NCBI GenBank assembly: GCA_937923405.1
Contig: CALDUY010000003.1
Coordinates: 1 to 64,000 of the forward strand
Direction of reading: 5' to 3'
DNA from: an uncultured Gemmataceae bacterium
GTDB taxonomy: Bacteria; Planctomycetota; Planctomycetia; Gemmatales; Gemmataceae
Length of the DNA stretch: 64,000 nucleotides
Shown: positions 7,968 to 17,818 of the stretch, in pieces
How the letters are laid out: the number at the start of each line of letters is the position of its first letter
Numbering within the stretch: position 1 is the first letter of the stretch
Program-made: the position numbers and the translations under genes
Notes under the pieces: generated by a model
Told to the model about the DNA's origin: nothing
Seen by the model: the letters and a program-made list of their open reading frames with translations, nothing else
The model's database searches: none

Positions 7968-9338
7968 TCAGGAATTGCTGGATAGCCGCTGCTTCTCTTG
8001 TTCGCCCTCGGCGACGATTTGCTCCTTCTCTTCGAACTCGCAGTCCTCCAGCACACTGTTATCGATGTGGACGCCATGGAACTGCCGCGCGGCATACTCC
8101 GGCCCTAGTATGTCTAGTACGGTGGGATGTACCTGGGGATGCTCCGGTGAGCGGAAGTACCCATGCACTTCCACCGCCTCTTCGCGATACTCCGGATACT
8201 CCAACAGAATCTCGTGCAGCTCCTTGAGCCGATAATGCGGCACCGTGGCATACAGATGGTGGGGCAAATGATAGTCCTGACCAATGGGGAAGACGGCGAA
8301 GTTGAGCATCCGAGCAACGAAGAAGATACGTGTGTTCGTCAGCCAGCCGCGATCGCCGTTGCCATGCTGCACCAGCTGCCGCAGGATCATGAAGAACGAG
8401 AAGGAGGTAAAGATCGGCACCACCCAGAGCAGCGCGTAGTACGCCCAGGCCCATACGCCGGTCCAATGCTGAATCCACGCCAAGCCGGTGAACAGCACCG
8501 TCAGGTAGGTAATCCGCATCAGAGTCATCATCTTCTGCGAAATCACAGGATGCAGCCGACTCTGGTGATACTGCGTGGCAGGCAGGGCGACGAAGGCGAC
8601 CATTGCCACCGCCCACAGAGCCGCTGGAACTACCGCCAGGCCCAGCGTCCACTCCTTCCACACCAAGGCCACCAGCGACGCCACTAACGTCAACAGGTAG
8701 AGCAAGCCGACGCGAACGGCCCCTTTCTTTTGCGTCACCCCCTTGCGCAGGTAGGGATTCTTGTCCGCGCCTGTGGCGTTGTATTTGGCGCGAACGAGGA
8801 TGAACCGGGCCAAGTTCGGCAACCAGAGTTGCTTGAGCAAGGTTCGCAGAAACTGTCCCTTGGATACGGGGAAGTCCAGCCAGTGTCCGCTGGTCTGAAG
8901 TTGGGACACATCCGGATCGCGCAGTGGATCGTTGACGAACTGATGGTGTGCCAGATGCTGTAGCCGGTAGTGGTGCGTGCTAGAAAACAACGGGAACAGG
9001 CAAAGCCAATCCGAGGCCAGCTCGTTCAGCAGACGATGTTTGAAAAGAATATGATGCACACCTTCATGGGCCAAGCCGGAGAGTTGATGTTGCCCCGCCC
9101 CAACGCAGAGGATGGCAACGACGAAGACCGGCACTGAGTACAACCAGCTCAGCTCCTGAGACTGTCGGTACAGATCGAAGGCGATGGTTCCGCCGATGAC
9201 CACGGCCAGGAACAGGTACGTCCGCAGGAAGTAGTACCAGTTGGTCAGGTTGTCGGTCTGACGCAGCCGCTGCAAGTGTTCCTTCAGGTCGGCATCCTGC
9301 AACGACTTCTGTTTCCCCGTCGAGACACCAAGGCTCAT
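7968..9338 (-). CDS. Membrane fatty acid desaturase
   Basis: The 456-residue membrane protein has the three histidine boxes of the acyl desaturase/hydroxylase superfamily: HEGVHH at 91-96, a HYRLQHLAHH box at about 123-132, and HLPHH near residue 358. Several hydrophobic segments lie between them. The histidines bind a di-iron centre that introduces a double bond (or oxygen) into a lipid acyl chain. The HEGVHH spacing fits the front-end/sphingolipid-like or beta-carotene-type groups as well as ordinary desaturases, so the substrate is open. The C-terminus ends in an acidic, probably disordered tail. It is transcribed alone, with about 100 bases to the next gene. Confidence 0.82.
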   Translation of the reverse strand: MSLGVSTGKQKSLQDADLKEHLQRLRQTDNLTNWYYFLRTYLFLAVVIGGTIAFDLYRQSQELSWLYSVPVFVVAILCVGAGQHQLSGLAHEGVHHILFKHRLLNELASDWLCLFPLFSSTHHYRLQHLAHHQFVNDPLRDPDVSQLQTSGHWLDFPVSKGQFLRTLLKQLWLPNLARFILVRAKYNATGADKNPYLRKGVTQKKGAVRVGLLYLLTLVASLVALVWKEWTLGLAVVPAALWAVAMVAFVALPATQYHQSRLHPVISQKMMTLMRITYLTVLFTGLAWIQHWTGVWAWAYYALLWVVPIFTSFSFFMILRQLVQHGNGDRGWLTNTRIFFVARMLNFAVFPIGQDYHLPHHLYATVPHYRLKELHEILLEYPEYREEAVEVHGYFRSPEHPQVHPTVLDILGPEYAARQFHGVHIDNSVLEDCEFEEKEQIVAEGEQEKQRLSSNS

Positions 9339-9559
9339 GGGTCAACGCTCCCAGACGCGGTAAAATGGCAGAACCTATCTTACCTATCTTATCAGAAATT
9401 AGCCGGCTCGTCGGGGAGTCTCCAGGAAGATGCGGCAAGGAGAGCTGCTCGACGGCCACAAAATCCGCAGGAGAATTTGCCGTGGCTGGGTCAGCTTTTC
9501 CGTTGCTATCCTCGTGTTCCGTGTTATCCTGAAAGCTTGCCCCTTTCTGCACCCCGAGG

Positions 9560-12157
9560 ATGCTTGCCTTGATGACCTGGCATCGCGTGATCGCCCTACT
9601 CGCTTTGTCGCTACTTTTGCTGGCGGCAGCTCCGCCGACTCCGCCGCTCATCAGTGGGCGGCCCCTAGAAGCCTGGCTAGCCGATCTGGATGACAACGAT
9701 CAGCTTATTCGCGAAGAAGCAATCGAGGTGCTGGCCCAACTTGGTCCCAAGGCCAAGGCCGCCTTGCCCAAGATCCGCCCGTTGCTGAAGCACCCCTACC
9801 GACCGATGCGAACCCGGGCAGCCATCGCGGTCTGGCGGATCGGCGGTGATGCTCAACTGGCCCTTGAGGCATTGACCGAAAATCTCCGCGGAAACAAACC
9901 AGAGCTTCGCTTGGAAACGCTTGAGTTACTTTCCGAGATGCACACCCAGGCCCTGCCCGCGCTGCCCCTCGTCTTGCCTTATCTCTCCGAGAACGACTAC
10001 TACTTGCGGACCGCGGCCATTCGGTTGTTCCAGCGTATCGGTCCAGAGATCGTGCCCGCTCTGTTGCGAGAGGCGGAAAAAGGCAGTCGGACTAATCGTC
10101 GCAATGCCCTGAGTCAGCTTGGGGCTTTTCATCTGCTCCTCGGCGACGAGGCTGTTTCCGTTTTGCGTCGCTGTCTGAATGACGAAGACCGTCGGGTTCG
10201 CGTCGATGCTGCTAAGCTGTTGTGGTTGTTGCGCGGACCAGAACGGCGTGTGCTGGATACTCTTCTGGAAGGGGTCAAGTCCGTCGATACCGTGTTGCGA
10301 TCCGAAATCATTTCCACAGTCAGTGGGTCACATTCCCAATCCCCAGAACTGTTGCCACTACTCAACATCGCTGTCGCCGCTCCCCATCCTTATACCCAGG
10401 TCCGAGCCGCACGCTTGCTCTACCGCATCGAAAAAAACGTGGCTCGGGTGATGCCGATCTATCAACAGGTGCTGAATGATGCGAGTTTGAGTCACTGGGA
10501 CGAGGCTTTCAGCGGGCTGACCGAACTAGGCGAAGAGGCCCAGACCACCCTACCCCGCCTAGTTGAGATTTTGCGGATGGAGAATATCTATGTTCCGTAT
10601 GAGATCCGCGAGACCCTGCTGGCGATAGGGCCGGTGTGTATTCCCGAACTGATTCACCTGTTGAACAGTGTCTTTCCGCAGCACCGCAATGATCCGACCG
10701 AGGTCGCACTCTATGTGTTAGGGGCGTTGGGCAAGCCGGCGGTGAATCCGTTGTGGTCGCTGCTACAAAGTCCGAACGAAACGGTTCGGCAACGGGCGCT
10801 GCGTTGTCTGGCGAGTATCGGCCCGCCAGCGCGAGAGACTGCTCCCACGGTGCTGAAGCTGATCTCTAGCGAAAAGAACACCCACACGCTGCAACTTTGC
10901 GTCAACCTCCTGTCGGTCCTGGGTGAACTTGAGGACGCCACGAAAGCCGAGTTGCTGAAGTTGGCTCGCGGGAAGGAACAGTTGGCCGCCGCGACCGCGA
11001 TGCAGGTGTTGACGCGAATCGGCGTGGACAACAAAGTCGGTCTTGAGCTTGCCCTGAATGCTCTGAAGTCGGCCAATTCTGCCGAGAAGAAACTCGTCGG
11101 GCTGACCTTGCTGATTGCGGTTGCCCCACGACACGAACGAGTTCAGCCTGAGTTGCTCGCACTGCTGAAGAACGCACCAACTCGCGATAAGGCGCTGGAG
11201 CTGGTAGGTCAACTCGGCGAGGACGCAAAAAAGTTTATTCCAGATCTGATAACGCTGCTGAAGACTGGGGATCAGGCAGTGAGACTAGCCGTGTTGCGCA
11301 CTCTTCAGCAACTCGGCCCCGCTGGGCGAGCCTCCGCTCCCGCCGTGATCGAAACCCTGGTCCGAACCCCCAATGAACATTTCAGCCAACAAGCAATCAG
11401 CGTCTTGGCAGCGATTGGCGCGGAGGCGTCCGTCTGCGTCGAGCCTCTGGCCGAGTTAGTTCGTAGTCGGCGCGGCCTTATCAGCCATTTGGCCGTACAG
11501 CAGCTGGCCCGCTTCGGAGGCGAGGCCAAAGTGGCTTTTCCGGCTGTACTTCAGGTGATGCGCGATCCTGGCCAACCCACCTTTACACGCACGCATGCAG
11601 CGTTGGCCTTGACGCAAATCGATGCCAACCGAGCGCGAACGGAAGCGATGGTGGACCTCCACCGATTGCTGACTTTGGAGATCGATACGTTCACAGTGGC
11701 GCGAGCCTTGTTGACAGTCGATCCCAACCACGCTCCAGCGCGTGTCTTCGCCGATAACTGCTTACGGATTGGCAATTCCTACACTCGGGGCTTTGCCTGT
11801 TTTCAGCTGGGACGACTAGGAAAGCAGGCCGAACGCTATCTACCTCGCTTCCGCGAACTGCTCCGGGACGAGTTCGGCTATACGCGGTTGGCGGCGGCGA
11901 CTGCGGTTTGTCGCGTGACGGGGAAGACGGATGAGGCTGGCCCGGTGATAATAGGTCTTTTGAAAGATCCTAAAACTCGCAATCTTCGCTCGCAGACCTT
12001 GGATGAATTGGGCGAACTAGGCAGTCTGGCCGCTCCTCTGGTGCCTCAGCTGCGCGGCTTGCTGAAGACCGCCGAACCTGATTTCCGCCAACAACTCAAG
12101 CAGGCGATTCGTAAAATAGAGACGGATCGAACGACTGCACGTCCAACCACGCCTTGA
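9560..12157 (+). CDS. Exported HEAT-repeat protein
   Basis: This 865-residue protein has an N-terminal signal segment (VIALLALSLLLLAAAPP), followed by an almost continuous series of about 20 HEAT-type repeats. Representative units are IREEAIEVLAQLGPKAKAALP, RQRALRCLASIGPPARETAP and LAVLRTLQQLGPAGRASAP. Such solenoids are protein-binding scaffolds; no enzymatic motif is visible. Two starts are possible, ATG 9560 or ATG 9572 (MTWHRVIALL); the second leaves a more typical signal peptide. The WD40 gene begins 19 bases after the stop, so the two probably form an operon of exported repeat proteins. Confidence 0.82.
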   Translation: MLALMTWHRVIALLALSLLLLAAAPPTPPLISGRPLEAWLADLDDNDQLIREEAIEVLAQLGPKAKAALPKIRPLLKHPYRPMRTRAAIAVWRIGGDAQLALEALTENLRGNKPELRLETLELLSEMHTQALPALPLVLPYLSENDYYLRTAAIRLFQRIGPEIVPALLREAEKGSRTNRRNALSQLGAFHLLLGDEAVSVLRRCLNDEDRRVRVDAAKLLWLLRGPERRVLDTLLEGVKSVDTVLRSEIISTVSGSHSQSPELLPLLNIAVAAPHPYTQVRAARLLYRIEKNVARVMPIYQQVLNDASLSHWDEAFSGLTELGEEAQTTLPRLVEILRMENIYVPYEIRETLLAIGPVCIPELIHLLNSVFPQHRNDPTEVALYVLGALGKPAVNPLWSLLQSPNETVRQRALRCLASIGPPARETAPTVLKLISSEKNTHTLQLCVNLLSVLGELEDATKAELLKLARGKEQLAAATAMQVLTRIGVDNKVGLELALNALKSANSAEKKLVGLTLLIAVAPRHERVQPELLALLKNAPTRDKALELVGQLGEDAKKFIPDLITLLKTGDQAVRLAVLRTLQQLGPAGRASAPAVIETLVRTPNEHFSQQAISVLAAIGAEASVCVEPLAELVRSRRGLISHLAVQQLARFGGEAKVAFPAVLQVMRDPGQPTFTRTHAALALTQIDANRARTEAMVDLHRLLTLEIDTFTVARALLTVDPNHAPARVFADNCLRIGNSYTRGFACFQLGRLGKQAERYLPRFRELLRDEFGYTRLAAATAVCRVTGKTDEAGPVIIGLLKDPKTRNLRSQTLDELGELGSLAAPLVPQLRGLLKTAEPDFRQQLKQAIRKIETDRTTARPTTP

Positions 12158-12176
12158 TGTTTCCGAGGGATCGACG

Positions 12177-14666
12177 ATGTACCGGCTCCTGTTCGTCCTG
12201 GTTCCGTGTCTGGCGTTCGCTCTCCCGCCCGAGGTGCCCAGAGGCGTCGATCTGTTCGGGGACGCCTTGCCCGAAGGGGCGGCTCAACGCCTGGGCACTG
12301 TGCGATTGCGTCAGCCGTTCGCGGTGAACTGCCTGGCGATGAGTCCCGATGGCAAGACCCTGCTAGCTGGCACCTACAGCAATAAAATCTTCGTCTGGGA
12401 TGTGGAAAGTGGCAAACTGCGCACCACCTGGCCGATCAGTTCCTATGCTGCTTACAGTCTGCAGTACATCTCGGAAGGCCGCGAAGTGTTGCTCTCCGGC
12501 GGCGACGGGGCGGCCTGCATCCTCGACGCGGCTACCGGGCAGGAGAAACGCCGCTTCCTCGATCCGCAGCAGCAACACGGCTACGTCGGGCTGACGCTGT
12601 CCCCCGATCAGCGCACGCTGGTCATGATGCATCGCTACGAGCAACAAGTAGTCGTCTGGGATCTGGTGTTGGGTGCGATTCGGCATCGTTTTACGAACAT
12701 GCCCTCGTACTACATGCCACATGTCGCCTTCACTCCAGATAGCAAGCAACTCATCTTGCTGTGGTCGGACAATCGCCTGCACCTGGTGGATGTGATTTCC
12801 GGAAAGAGCGTCCGTTGTCTGGAACCGTCCATCGCGCCGATGAATGGGGCGAACAATCAACGAATCGGCGATTTAGCCCTCTTTCGCGATGGTAAAACGC
12901 TTATTTATCGCTCCACGGACGATTCCACCTACCACCTGATCGATGTGGAAACTGCGAAGCCGCTTCGCTCCTTCTCGGCACGAACAGGAGAGTCCAACTA
13001 CTACTCGTCATCGATGACCCAAACGCTGATGCTAACGAGCAATGAGCGATTCCTCTTTGACGCGGGTTGCTCCAACGGCATTCGCGTTTGGGGGCTGGCC
13101 TCGGGCAAACTGCTGCGAACGCTAGTGTCGCCCTCGGGGAACATCATCTATCACATGGCGGTTTCCGCCGACGGCAAACGGGTGGCCGGCACCACAGGTG
13201 GCCACGTGATCAGTCTCTGGGATGTCGAGGCGGGCGAGCTACGCCATCTAGGGATTGGCCATGACAACTCCGTCGCACGACTGCTGTTCTCCCACGATGG
13301 CCGCGACCTGTTCACCATTGGCTATAATTCGATTCGTCGCTGGAATCTGGCCACAGGCCGCGAGGATCTCGTTCGCCGCTCGTCGATGTATGGCATCGAG
13401 CATCTCAAACTCAGCCCTGACGACAAGGAACTTAGGTGGGTCGCCTCCGATCGGGCACACTATCGCTGGAAGGTGGATGCCAACAAGGAACCCGAGCAGC
13501 GCACTCGCCCCAGTCAAACGCAGCAACACTACAGCACGTTCGCCGTCTCCCCAGATGGCAAACTGCTTGCCGGCATTCACTATCAGGAACGTAAGCTCAA
13601 ACTCGTCCACTTGCTGGAGAATAAGCCCGATCGCGAGTTGCTCAACAACGCCGAGCCTCACTCCAACTCGCTAGGGTTCTCGCCGGATGGCAGGATTCTG
13701 GCATTTGGACAACGCGGAGGGGGATTAACTCTTTTCGATGTCGAAACCGGCACGGAGTTACGCAAGATTTCCCCCCAGAATGTGCTAGGGCCGTCCTACT
13801 ATCTGCCGAACTTCCTCTTCAGTCCAGATAGTCGCTCTATTTTGTTGTTCGATCGCGAGCTGCGAATCGTGGAAACGCTGACGGGAAACACGCGAGTCCG
13901 CTTCACGGGACCAGGGCAATCCAGCTCTCCCTCGGCGATGGCTTTCTCCTGGGATTGGCGGTTGGTCGGGCGTGGCACCTTCGAGGGACAATTCAGTGTA
14001 CTGGATACCTGGACCGGTGAGGAACTCGTCAGCCGGAACACCGAACAAGGGCAGGTGGTTTGTCTGGCTTTTAGTAAAGATGGTCGACGGTTAGCGACGG
14101 GCGGCTCAAACACCACGGCACTGATCTGGGATCTGCCGCCGCCTCCGGACGGCAGTAGTCTACGTCGCTTCTCAGATGCCGCCGCCTGGGAAGCCCTGGC
14201 TTCCAGCAATGCCATGCTCGCCTTTGAAGCGATGGTTCATTTTCTCAGCCAGCCCGAACTGACGCCGCGTTGGTTTCGGGAACAATTCCGGCCAAGCCCT
14301 TCCACGGATCCGGCACGTATTCAGCAGTGGATCCGTGAGTTAGACGACGAATCTTACGCTGTTCGCGAACGAGCGTTCGTCCAGCTGTTAGAAGCGCGAG
14401 CGTCGGCACAGGAACAACTCCGCCTGGCTCGCCGGAGCCTGTCGCTGGAGGTCAAACGCCGAGCCGAGGATCTTTACCTGCGCTTGGGGGAAGACGGCCT
14501 GGAAGACCGCACTCGGCTTCGCGCCTTGCGCGCCGTCGAGGTGCTGGGACGGCTGAGCAGTTCGGAAGCACGGCAAACGCTACGACACATGCTCACCGTC
14601 GGACTAGGGCCAGTCGTCGAGAAAGCGGTTCGCGAAACTCTCGCTTGGTTGGGCGAAACGGTGTGA
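12177..14666 (+). CDS. Exported WD40-repeat protein with C-terminal helical domain
   Basis: The 829-residue protein has a short signal peptide (MYRLLFVLVPCLAFALP). About a dozen WD40 blades follow, with repeats such as MSPDGKTLLAGTYSNKIFVWD, VSADGKRVAGTTGGHVISLWD and FSKDGRRLATGGSNTTALIWD, enough for two seven-bladed propellers. After about residue 660 a helical region (WIRELDDESYAVRERAFVQL) resembles the HEAT-like tail common to Gemmata WD40 proteins. It is likely a scaffold in the periplasm or at the envelope. It follows the HEAT gene by 19 bases on the same strand. Confidence 0.83.
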   Translation: MYRLLFVLVPCLAFALPPEVPRGVDLFGDALPEGAAQRLGTVRLRQPFAVNCLAMSPDGKTLLAGTYSNKIFVWDVESGKLRTTWPISSYAAYSLQYISEGREVLLSGGDGAACILDAATGQEKRRFLDPQQQHGYVGLTLSPDQRTLVMMHRYEQQVVVWDLVLGAIRHRFTNMPSYYMPHVAFTPDSKQLILLWSDNRLHLVDVISGKSVRCLEPSIAPMNGANNQRIGDLALFRDGKTLIYRSTDDSTYHLIDVETAKPLRSFSARTGESNYYSSSMTQTLMLTSNERFLFDAGCSNGIRVWGLASGKLLRTLVSPSGNIIYHMAVSADGKRVAGTTGGHVISLWDVEAGELRHLGIGHDNSVARLLFSHDGRDLFTIGYNSIRRWNLATGREDLVRRSSMYGIEHLKLSPDDKELRWVASDRAHYRWKVDANKEPEQRTRPSQTQQHYSTFAVSPDGKLLAGIHYQERKLKLVHLLENKPDRELLNNAEPHSNSLGFSPDGRILAFGQRGGGLTLFDVETGTELRKISPQNVLGPSYYLPNFLFSPDSRSILLFDRELRIVETLTGNTRVRFTGPGQSSSPSAMAFSWDWRLVGRGTFEGQFSVLDTWTGEELVSRNTEQGQVVCLAFSKDGRRLATGGSNTTALIWDLPPPPDGSSLRRFSDAAAWEALASSNAMLAFEAMVHFLSQPELTPRWFREQFRPSPSTDPARIQQWIRELDDESYAVRERAFVQLLEARASAQEQLRLARRSLSLEVKRRAEDLYLRLGEDGLEDRTRLRALRAVEVLGRLSSSEARQTLRHMLTVGLGPVVEKAVRETLAWLGETV

Positions 14667-14697
14667 TCCGCCGCGCGGACACAAGCCGGCGATTTTG

Positions 14698-14703
14698 TAT
14701 AAT
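14698..14703 (+). promoter_or_regulatory. Candidate -10 box upstream of carA
   Basis: A perfect TATAAT at 14698-14703 sits 41 bases before the carA ATG, in the 78-base spacer after the WD40 gene. No convincing -35 hexamer is visible at the expected distance, so this is a partial prediction. Confidence 0.35.
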
Positions 14704-14744
14704 GCCCTCGTTAGCGACGCGGAACGTGATCGGGGAGTACGCTG

Positions 14745-15860
14745 ATGAATCAACCGCTGGCCAAGCTGGCGCTGGAGGATGGTACTGTCTACACGGGGAG
14801 ATCGTTCGGCGCGACCGGCGAGACATTCGGAGAAGTGGTCTTCAACACCAGCATGACCGGCTATCAAGAGGTGCTGACCGATCCGTCCTATAAAGGGCAG
14901 ATCGTCTGCATGACCTACCCATTGATCGGTAACTATGGCATTAATTCTGACGATCGCGAGTCGGCTCGTCCCCAGGTCGAAGGCTTCATCGTGCGAGAAC
15001 GCTCGCGCTTAGCGAGCAACTATCGCTCGTCGATCGATCTGGAAACCTACCTAAAAGAACACAACATTCTCGGCATCGAAGGAATCGACACCCGCGCTCT
15101 GGTTCGGCGCATTCGCGTGCGCGGCGCAATGATGGGGGTGCTATCTACCACCGATCTCGACAGCGTCTCGTTGGTCCACAAAGCGCAAACGTGCCCTAAC
15201 ATCGTTGGACGCGATCTGGTGCGTGAGGTGGTTCCGGCTGGCCCTTCGCATTGGTACGAGGGGTTCACCAATCCCCTGATGACGTATCTGCCGCCCCGAC
15301 CGCCCAAGCACCATGTCGTTGCTTTGGACTTCGGCATGAAGCACAACATCCTACGGTGTTTGGTTCAAGTCGGCTGCAAAGTCACGGTGCTGCCGGGCAC
15401 GGCGACGGCGGACGAGGTGAAAGCCCATCGCCCCGATGGAATCTTTCTCTCCAACGGGCCAGGCGATCCCGAACCCCTGAGCTACGCTATCACCACCATC
15501 CGCGAGTTGGTCGGCTACAAACCGATGTTCGGCATCTGCCTAGGGCATCAACTGCTCGGCTTGTCGCTAGGAGCAACGACGTTCAAGCTGAAGTTCGGCC
15601 ATCGCGGAGCCAATCAACCGGTGCTGAACCACCAGACGAACCGCGTCGAGATCACCACGCAAAATCATGGCTTCGCGGTACGGCTGGACAATCTACCCAC
15701 CGAATTGGAGCCGACCCATCTGAATCTCAACGATGGCACGCTCGAAGGGATGCGACATCGGCACCTACCGATCTTCAGTGTGCAATATCACCCCGAAGCC
15801 TCCGCCGGGCCGCACGATTCGGGCTACCTGTTCGAGCAGTTTCGACAGATGCTGGCCTAG
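14745..15860 (+). CDS. carA: Carbamoyl-phosphate synthase small subunit (glutaminase)
   Basis: At 371 residues it matches the usual CarA length. The N-terminal domain has LEDGTVYTGRSFGA and FNTSMTGYQEVLTDPSY. The C-terminal class I glutamine amidotransferase domain has FLSNGPGDPE and FGICLGHQLLG with the nucleophile Cys265. His349 and Glu351 in QYHPEAS complete the triad. The subunit hydrolyses glutamine and passes ammonia to CarB for carbamoyl phosphate, which feeds pyrimidine and arginine synthesis. carB is not in this window, so the subunits are encoded apart. A TATAAT box lies 41 bases upstream. Confidence 0.97.
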   Translation: MNQPLAKLALEDGTVYTGRSFGATGETFGEVVFNTSMTGYQEVLTDPSYKGQIVCMTYPLIGNYGINSDDRESARPQVEGFIVRERSRLASNYRSSIDLETYLKEHNILGIEGIDTRALVRRIRVRGAMMGVLSTTDLDSVSLVHKAQTCPNIVGRDLVREVVPAGPSHWYEGFTNPLMTYLPPRPPKHHVVALDFGMKHNILRCLVQVGCKVTVLPGTATADEVKAHRPDGIFLSNGPGDPEPLSYAITTIRELVGYKPMFGICLGHQLLGLSLGATTFKLKFGHRGANQPVLNHQTNRVEITTQNHGFAVRLDNLPTELEPTHLNLNDGTLEGMRHRHLPIFSVQYHPEASAGPHDSGYLFEQFRQMLA

Positions 15861-15868
15861 CTAGGTGG

Positions 15869-16534
15869 TTATTTTTTCACGCCGAGTTTGGCCTTGATGT
15901 CGGCAGCTAGACGGTTCATGGCGGCTTCGTCGAGTATGTCGGCGGTCCAACGGTGCGTCGCCAGAATCTTCAGTTTGGAATACAAAATCGCCGTCATTGC
16001 CGTGCTGTCGTCGAGTTGATATTTCGCCAGGTCCGATTTAGCGGCGAGAGCGACCGCAATGTTGCGGAGTTTGAGATCCTCGACGAACGCCTCCAACTGC
16101 TTCGCTAGCATCTCGCGCTTCCCGTCCTCCTCGATGACGTTGTTCAGATCGTTGGGAACAAAGACTAAAGCGACCCGTAATCGAACAAATCGACGGTTGT
16201 CGTCGATGACGCGATCGAGCTTGCGGAGGAAATCTTTCAGCGCGTCGTTGGCTTCAGTGCCGCGAACCAGCAGCAGAACGCTGGGGTCGAGGTCGAACTC
16301 ACTGATGAGACAGTGATATTTAAACTTGGTGGAGTACGGAGCCAGCTGAATGCGCGGGCGGGCGGACTTCGGTTCCTCTACGACTGTCGTCGGTGGCGGC
16401 ACGACCATATTGATATTATAGGCATGGAAGGTGCCCGGCAGGTTGTTGCCCGGAGCCAGCGGATCGGAAGTCCTCTGAGCGGCGAGGCAAAGAACGGGAA
16501 GCAACAGCAGAATCATGAGGCAGCGACTTGGCAT
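15869..16534 (-). CDS. Exported protein of unknown function
   Basis: The 221-residue protein has a signal peptide (MPSRCLMILLLLPVLCLAA). The mature part, about residues 60-221, alternates predicted strands and helices (SVLLLVRGTEANDALKDFLRKL, RLRVALVFVPND, NIAVALAAKSDLAKYQL). This is consistent with a thioredoxin-like alpha/beta fold, but there is no CxxC, so redox activity is not expected. I do not recognise a named family. It converges on carA, with 8 bases between the stops. Confidence 0.6.
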   Translation of the reverse strand: MPSRCLMILLLLPVLCLAAQRTSDPLAPGNNLPGTFHAYNINMVVPPPTTVVEEPKSARPRIQLAPYSTKFKYHCLISEFDLDPSVLLLVRGTEANDALKDFLRKLDRVIDDNRRFVRLRVALVFVPNDLNNVIEEDGKREMLAKQLEAFVEDLKLRNIAVALAAKSDLAKYQLDDSTAMTAILYSKLKILATHRWTADILDEAAMNRLAADIKAKLGVKK

Positions 16535-16675
16535 GACGACTACTCCGAAATGGCACTTCGCGCAGTAACTCTATCACCATGACGCGGTGCGGCAGAATCG
16601 TCAATGGCACCAGAGAGGGAAAGCAAGGAGAGCAGTAAGGAAGTGAACGAGAAAAGCGAACATATCGGAGAAGCA

Positions 16676-16700
16676 GCCCCTGGGCGCTGAGTCCAGGGGC
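16676..16700 (-). terminator. Hairpin after the cysteine-rich gene
   Basis: GCCCCTGG at 16676-16683 pairs with CCAGGGGC at 16693-16700, about 30 bases after the stop of the minus-strand cysteine-rich gene. No clear T-run follows on that strand, so it may be a terminator or only an mRNA 3'-end stabilising hairpin. Confidence 0.45.
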
Positions 16701-16730
16701 CGAATGATTGTGCCGATTGGCCTCGGGGAA

Positions 16731-17234
16731 TTACTTCTTCGAGGTCGTGGTGGTCTTGCAGTAGGTCTCGCTGTAGCCGCAGCAGACTGGAGTGTTGTTG
16801 AGCATCACGCAGCAAGTGCAGCCGGCGTTGCACATGCAGCTGAGCGCGTCACAGCACGACTGAATCATGTCGCAGCAGGCTTTGTCGCCGGAGACGCAAG
16901 TAATGCAGCACCCGTCGTTGGTGATTTCGCACTTGCAAATCCCCATGGTGAGGTTGCAAGTGCAGACGGTGACGCCATTGAGGGTGCAGCATACCGAGCA
17001 GAGACCACCCATGAGGGCGGTGCAAAGATTCTGCATCATGCTGCGAGCCGTCGGATCGTCGCAAACGCAGGTGATCTTCATGCCGCCCTGGCACTTCTCG
17101 AACTTGTAGGTGCAACGCGGCACCATCAGCCAGTTCGAGCTGACCGGGGTCATGGTCGGCACCCCTGTGCTGGGCACTCCGGAAACGCCCTGCACGCCCA
17201 TCGTCGTGCGTTCCATCATCATCGCGCTGGTCAT
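16731..17234 (-). CDS. Cysteine-rich protein of unknown function (27 Cys in 167 residues)
   Basis: The 167-residue protein has a Met-rich N-terminus (MTSAMMMERTTMG) and 27 cysteines, about 16 percent, as CxC, CC and CxxC clusters (CVCDD, GGLCSVCC, CTCN, CKCE, DGCCITC, SCMCNAGCTCC). No signal peptide or transmembrane segment is seen. This could be a metal-binding or disulfide-stabilised structural protein; I do not recognise a named family. The ATG is preceded by GGAAGGAGGTC, an unusually strong ribosome site that suggests high expression. It is monocistronic, with a hairpin after the stop. A 163-residue frame in another register of the same strand is a shadow. Confidence 0.72.
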   Translation of the reverse strand: MTSAMMMERTTMGVQGVSGVPSTGVPTMTPVSSNWLMVPRCTYKFEKCQGGMKITCVCDDPTARSMMQNLCTALMGGLCSVCCTLNGVTVCTCNLTMGICKCEITNDGCCITCVSGDKACCDMIQSCCDALSCMCNAGCTCCVMLNNTPVCCGYSETYCKTTTTSKK

Positions 17235-17510
17235 TCCTTAGACCTCCTTCCTGGTCTATGTTGCCTTCGTCACTCGCGGAAGGCTGCCCCAATCCACCCC
17301 TCCTGCGGGCGGATTCTGGAGACGGGGGGATTATAGGCAAATTAGTTGACCGAATGCAACGATTTTACCGACTCGAAGGTGAAAAATTTTTGTCCCCGCC
17401 AAAGGGATCTCTCGGCATCATTCGTGGCGCGCGTCGATGATTGACCTAACCAACCCTGCAGATGCATGCTGGAAGACGGAAGCTGTTACTTACTGCTGAG
17501 GATCTCATCC

Positions 17511-17720
17511 ATGTCTAAACCTCGCTTTCGCTTGCCCACGCCGCCTGCTCCTGCGCCTTCGCTCGAGGCGTTCATGCTGTTCCCCCTTGCTGCCGTTGCT
17601 CCGCAATCCCCGGAACAGGCTGCTGCTCAGCGGGCGCTGTATGAGTGGGCCTTCGCCGAGGCCCAGGCCGTTGTTCGCCCCTCGATTTTGGAGCGAGACC
17701 TGCTCAGCGTGTGGAACTGA
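17511..17720 (+). CDS. Small Pro/Ala-rich protein, unknown
   Basis: This 69-residue protein starts at the ATG of MSKPRFRLPTPP, with GAGG about 10 bases upstream. The reading frame extends upstream to 17466, but that part adds an unlikely leader. There is a proline-rich N-terminus, a hydrophobic middle (FMLFPLAAVAP) and a helical amphipathic C-terminus (AAQRALYEWAFAEAQAVV). No family is recognised. It looks like a real small gene because of the ribosome site and coding-like composition, but it could be spurious. Confidence 0.45.
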   Translation: MSKPRFRLPTPPAPAPSLEAFMLFPLAAVAPQSPEQAAAQRALYEWAFAEAQAVVRPSILERDLLSVWN

Positions 17721-17818
17721 GTCTTCCGGAACGCTAACCATGATCCGGGCAGGGGAATGCATCTAGCGAGTTCCTCTGCCCTGGTGGCATTTGCTGGTAT
17801 TGCCGCGCGGCCTCGCAA

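Noticed and set aside
16849..17340. 163-codon alternative frame over the cysteine-rich gene
   Set aside because: It is the same strand in another register; the real gene has the strong ribosome site and cysteine periodicity.
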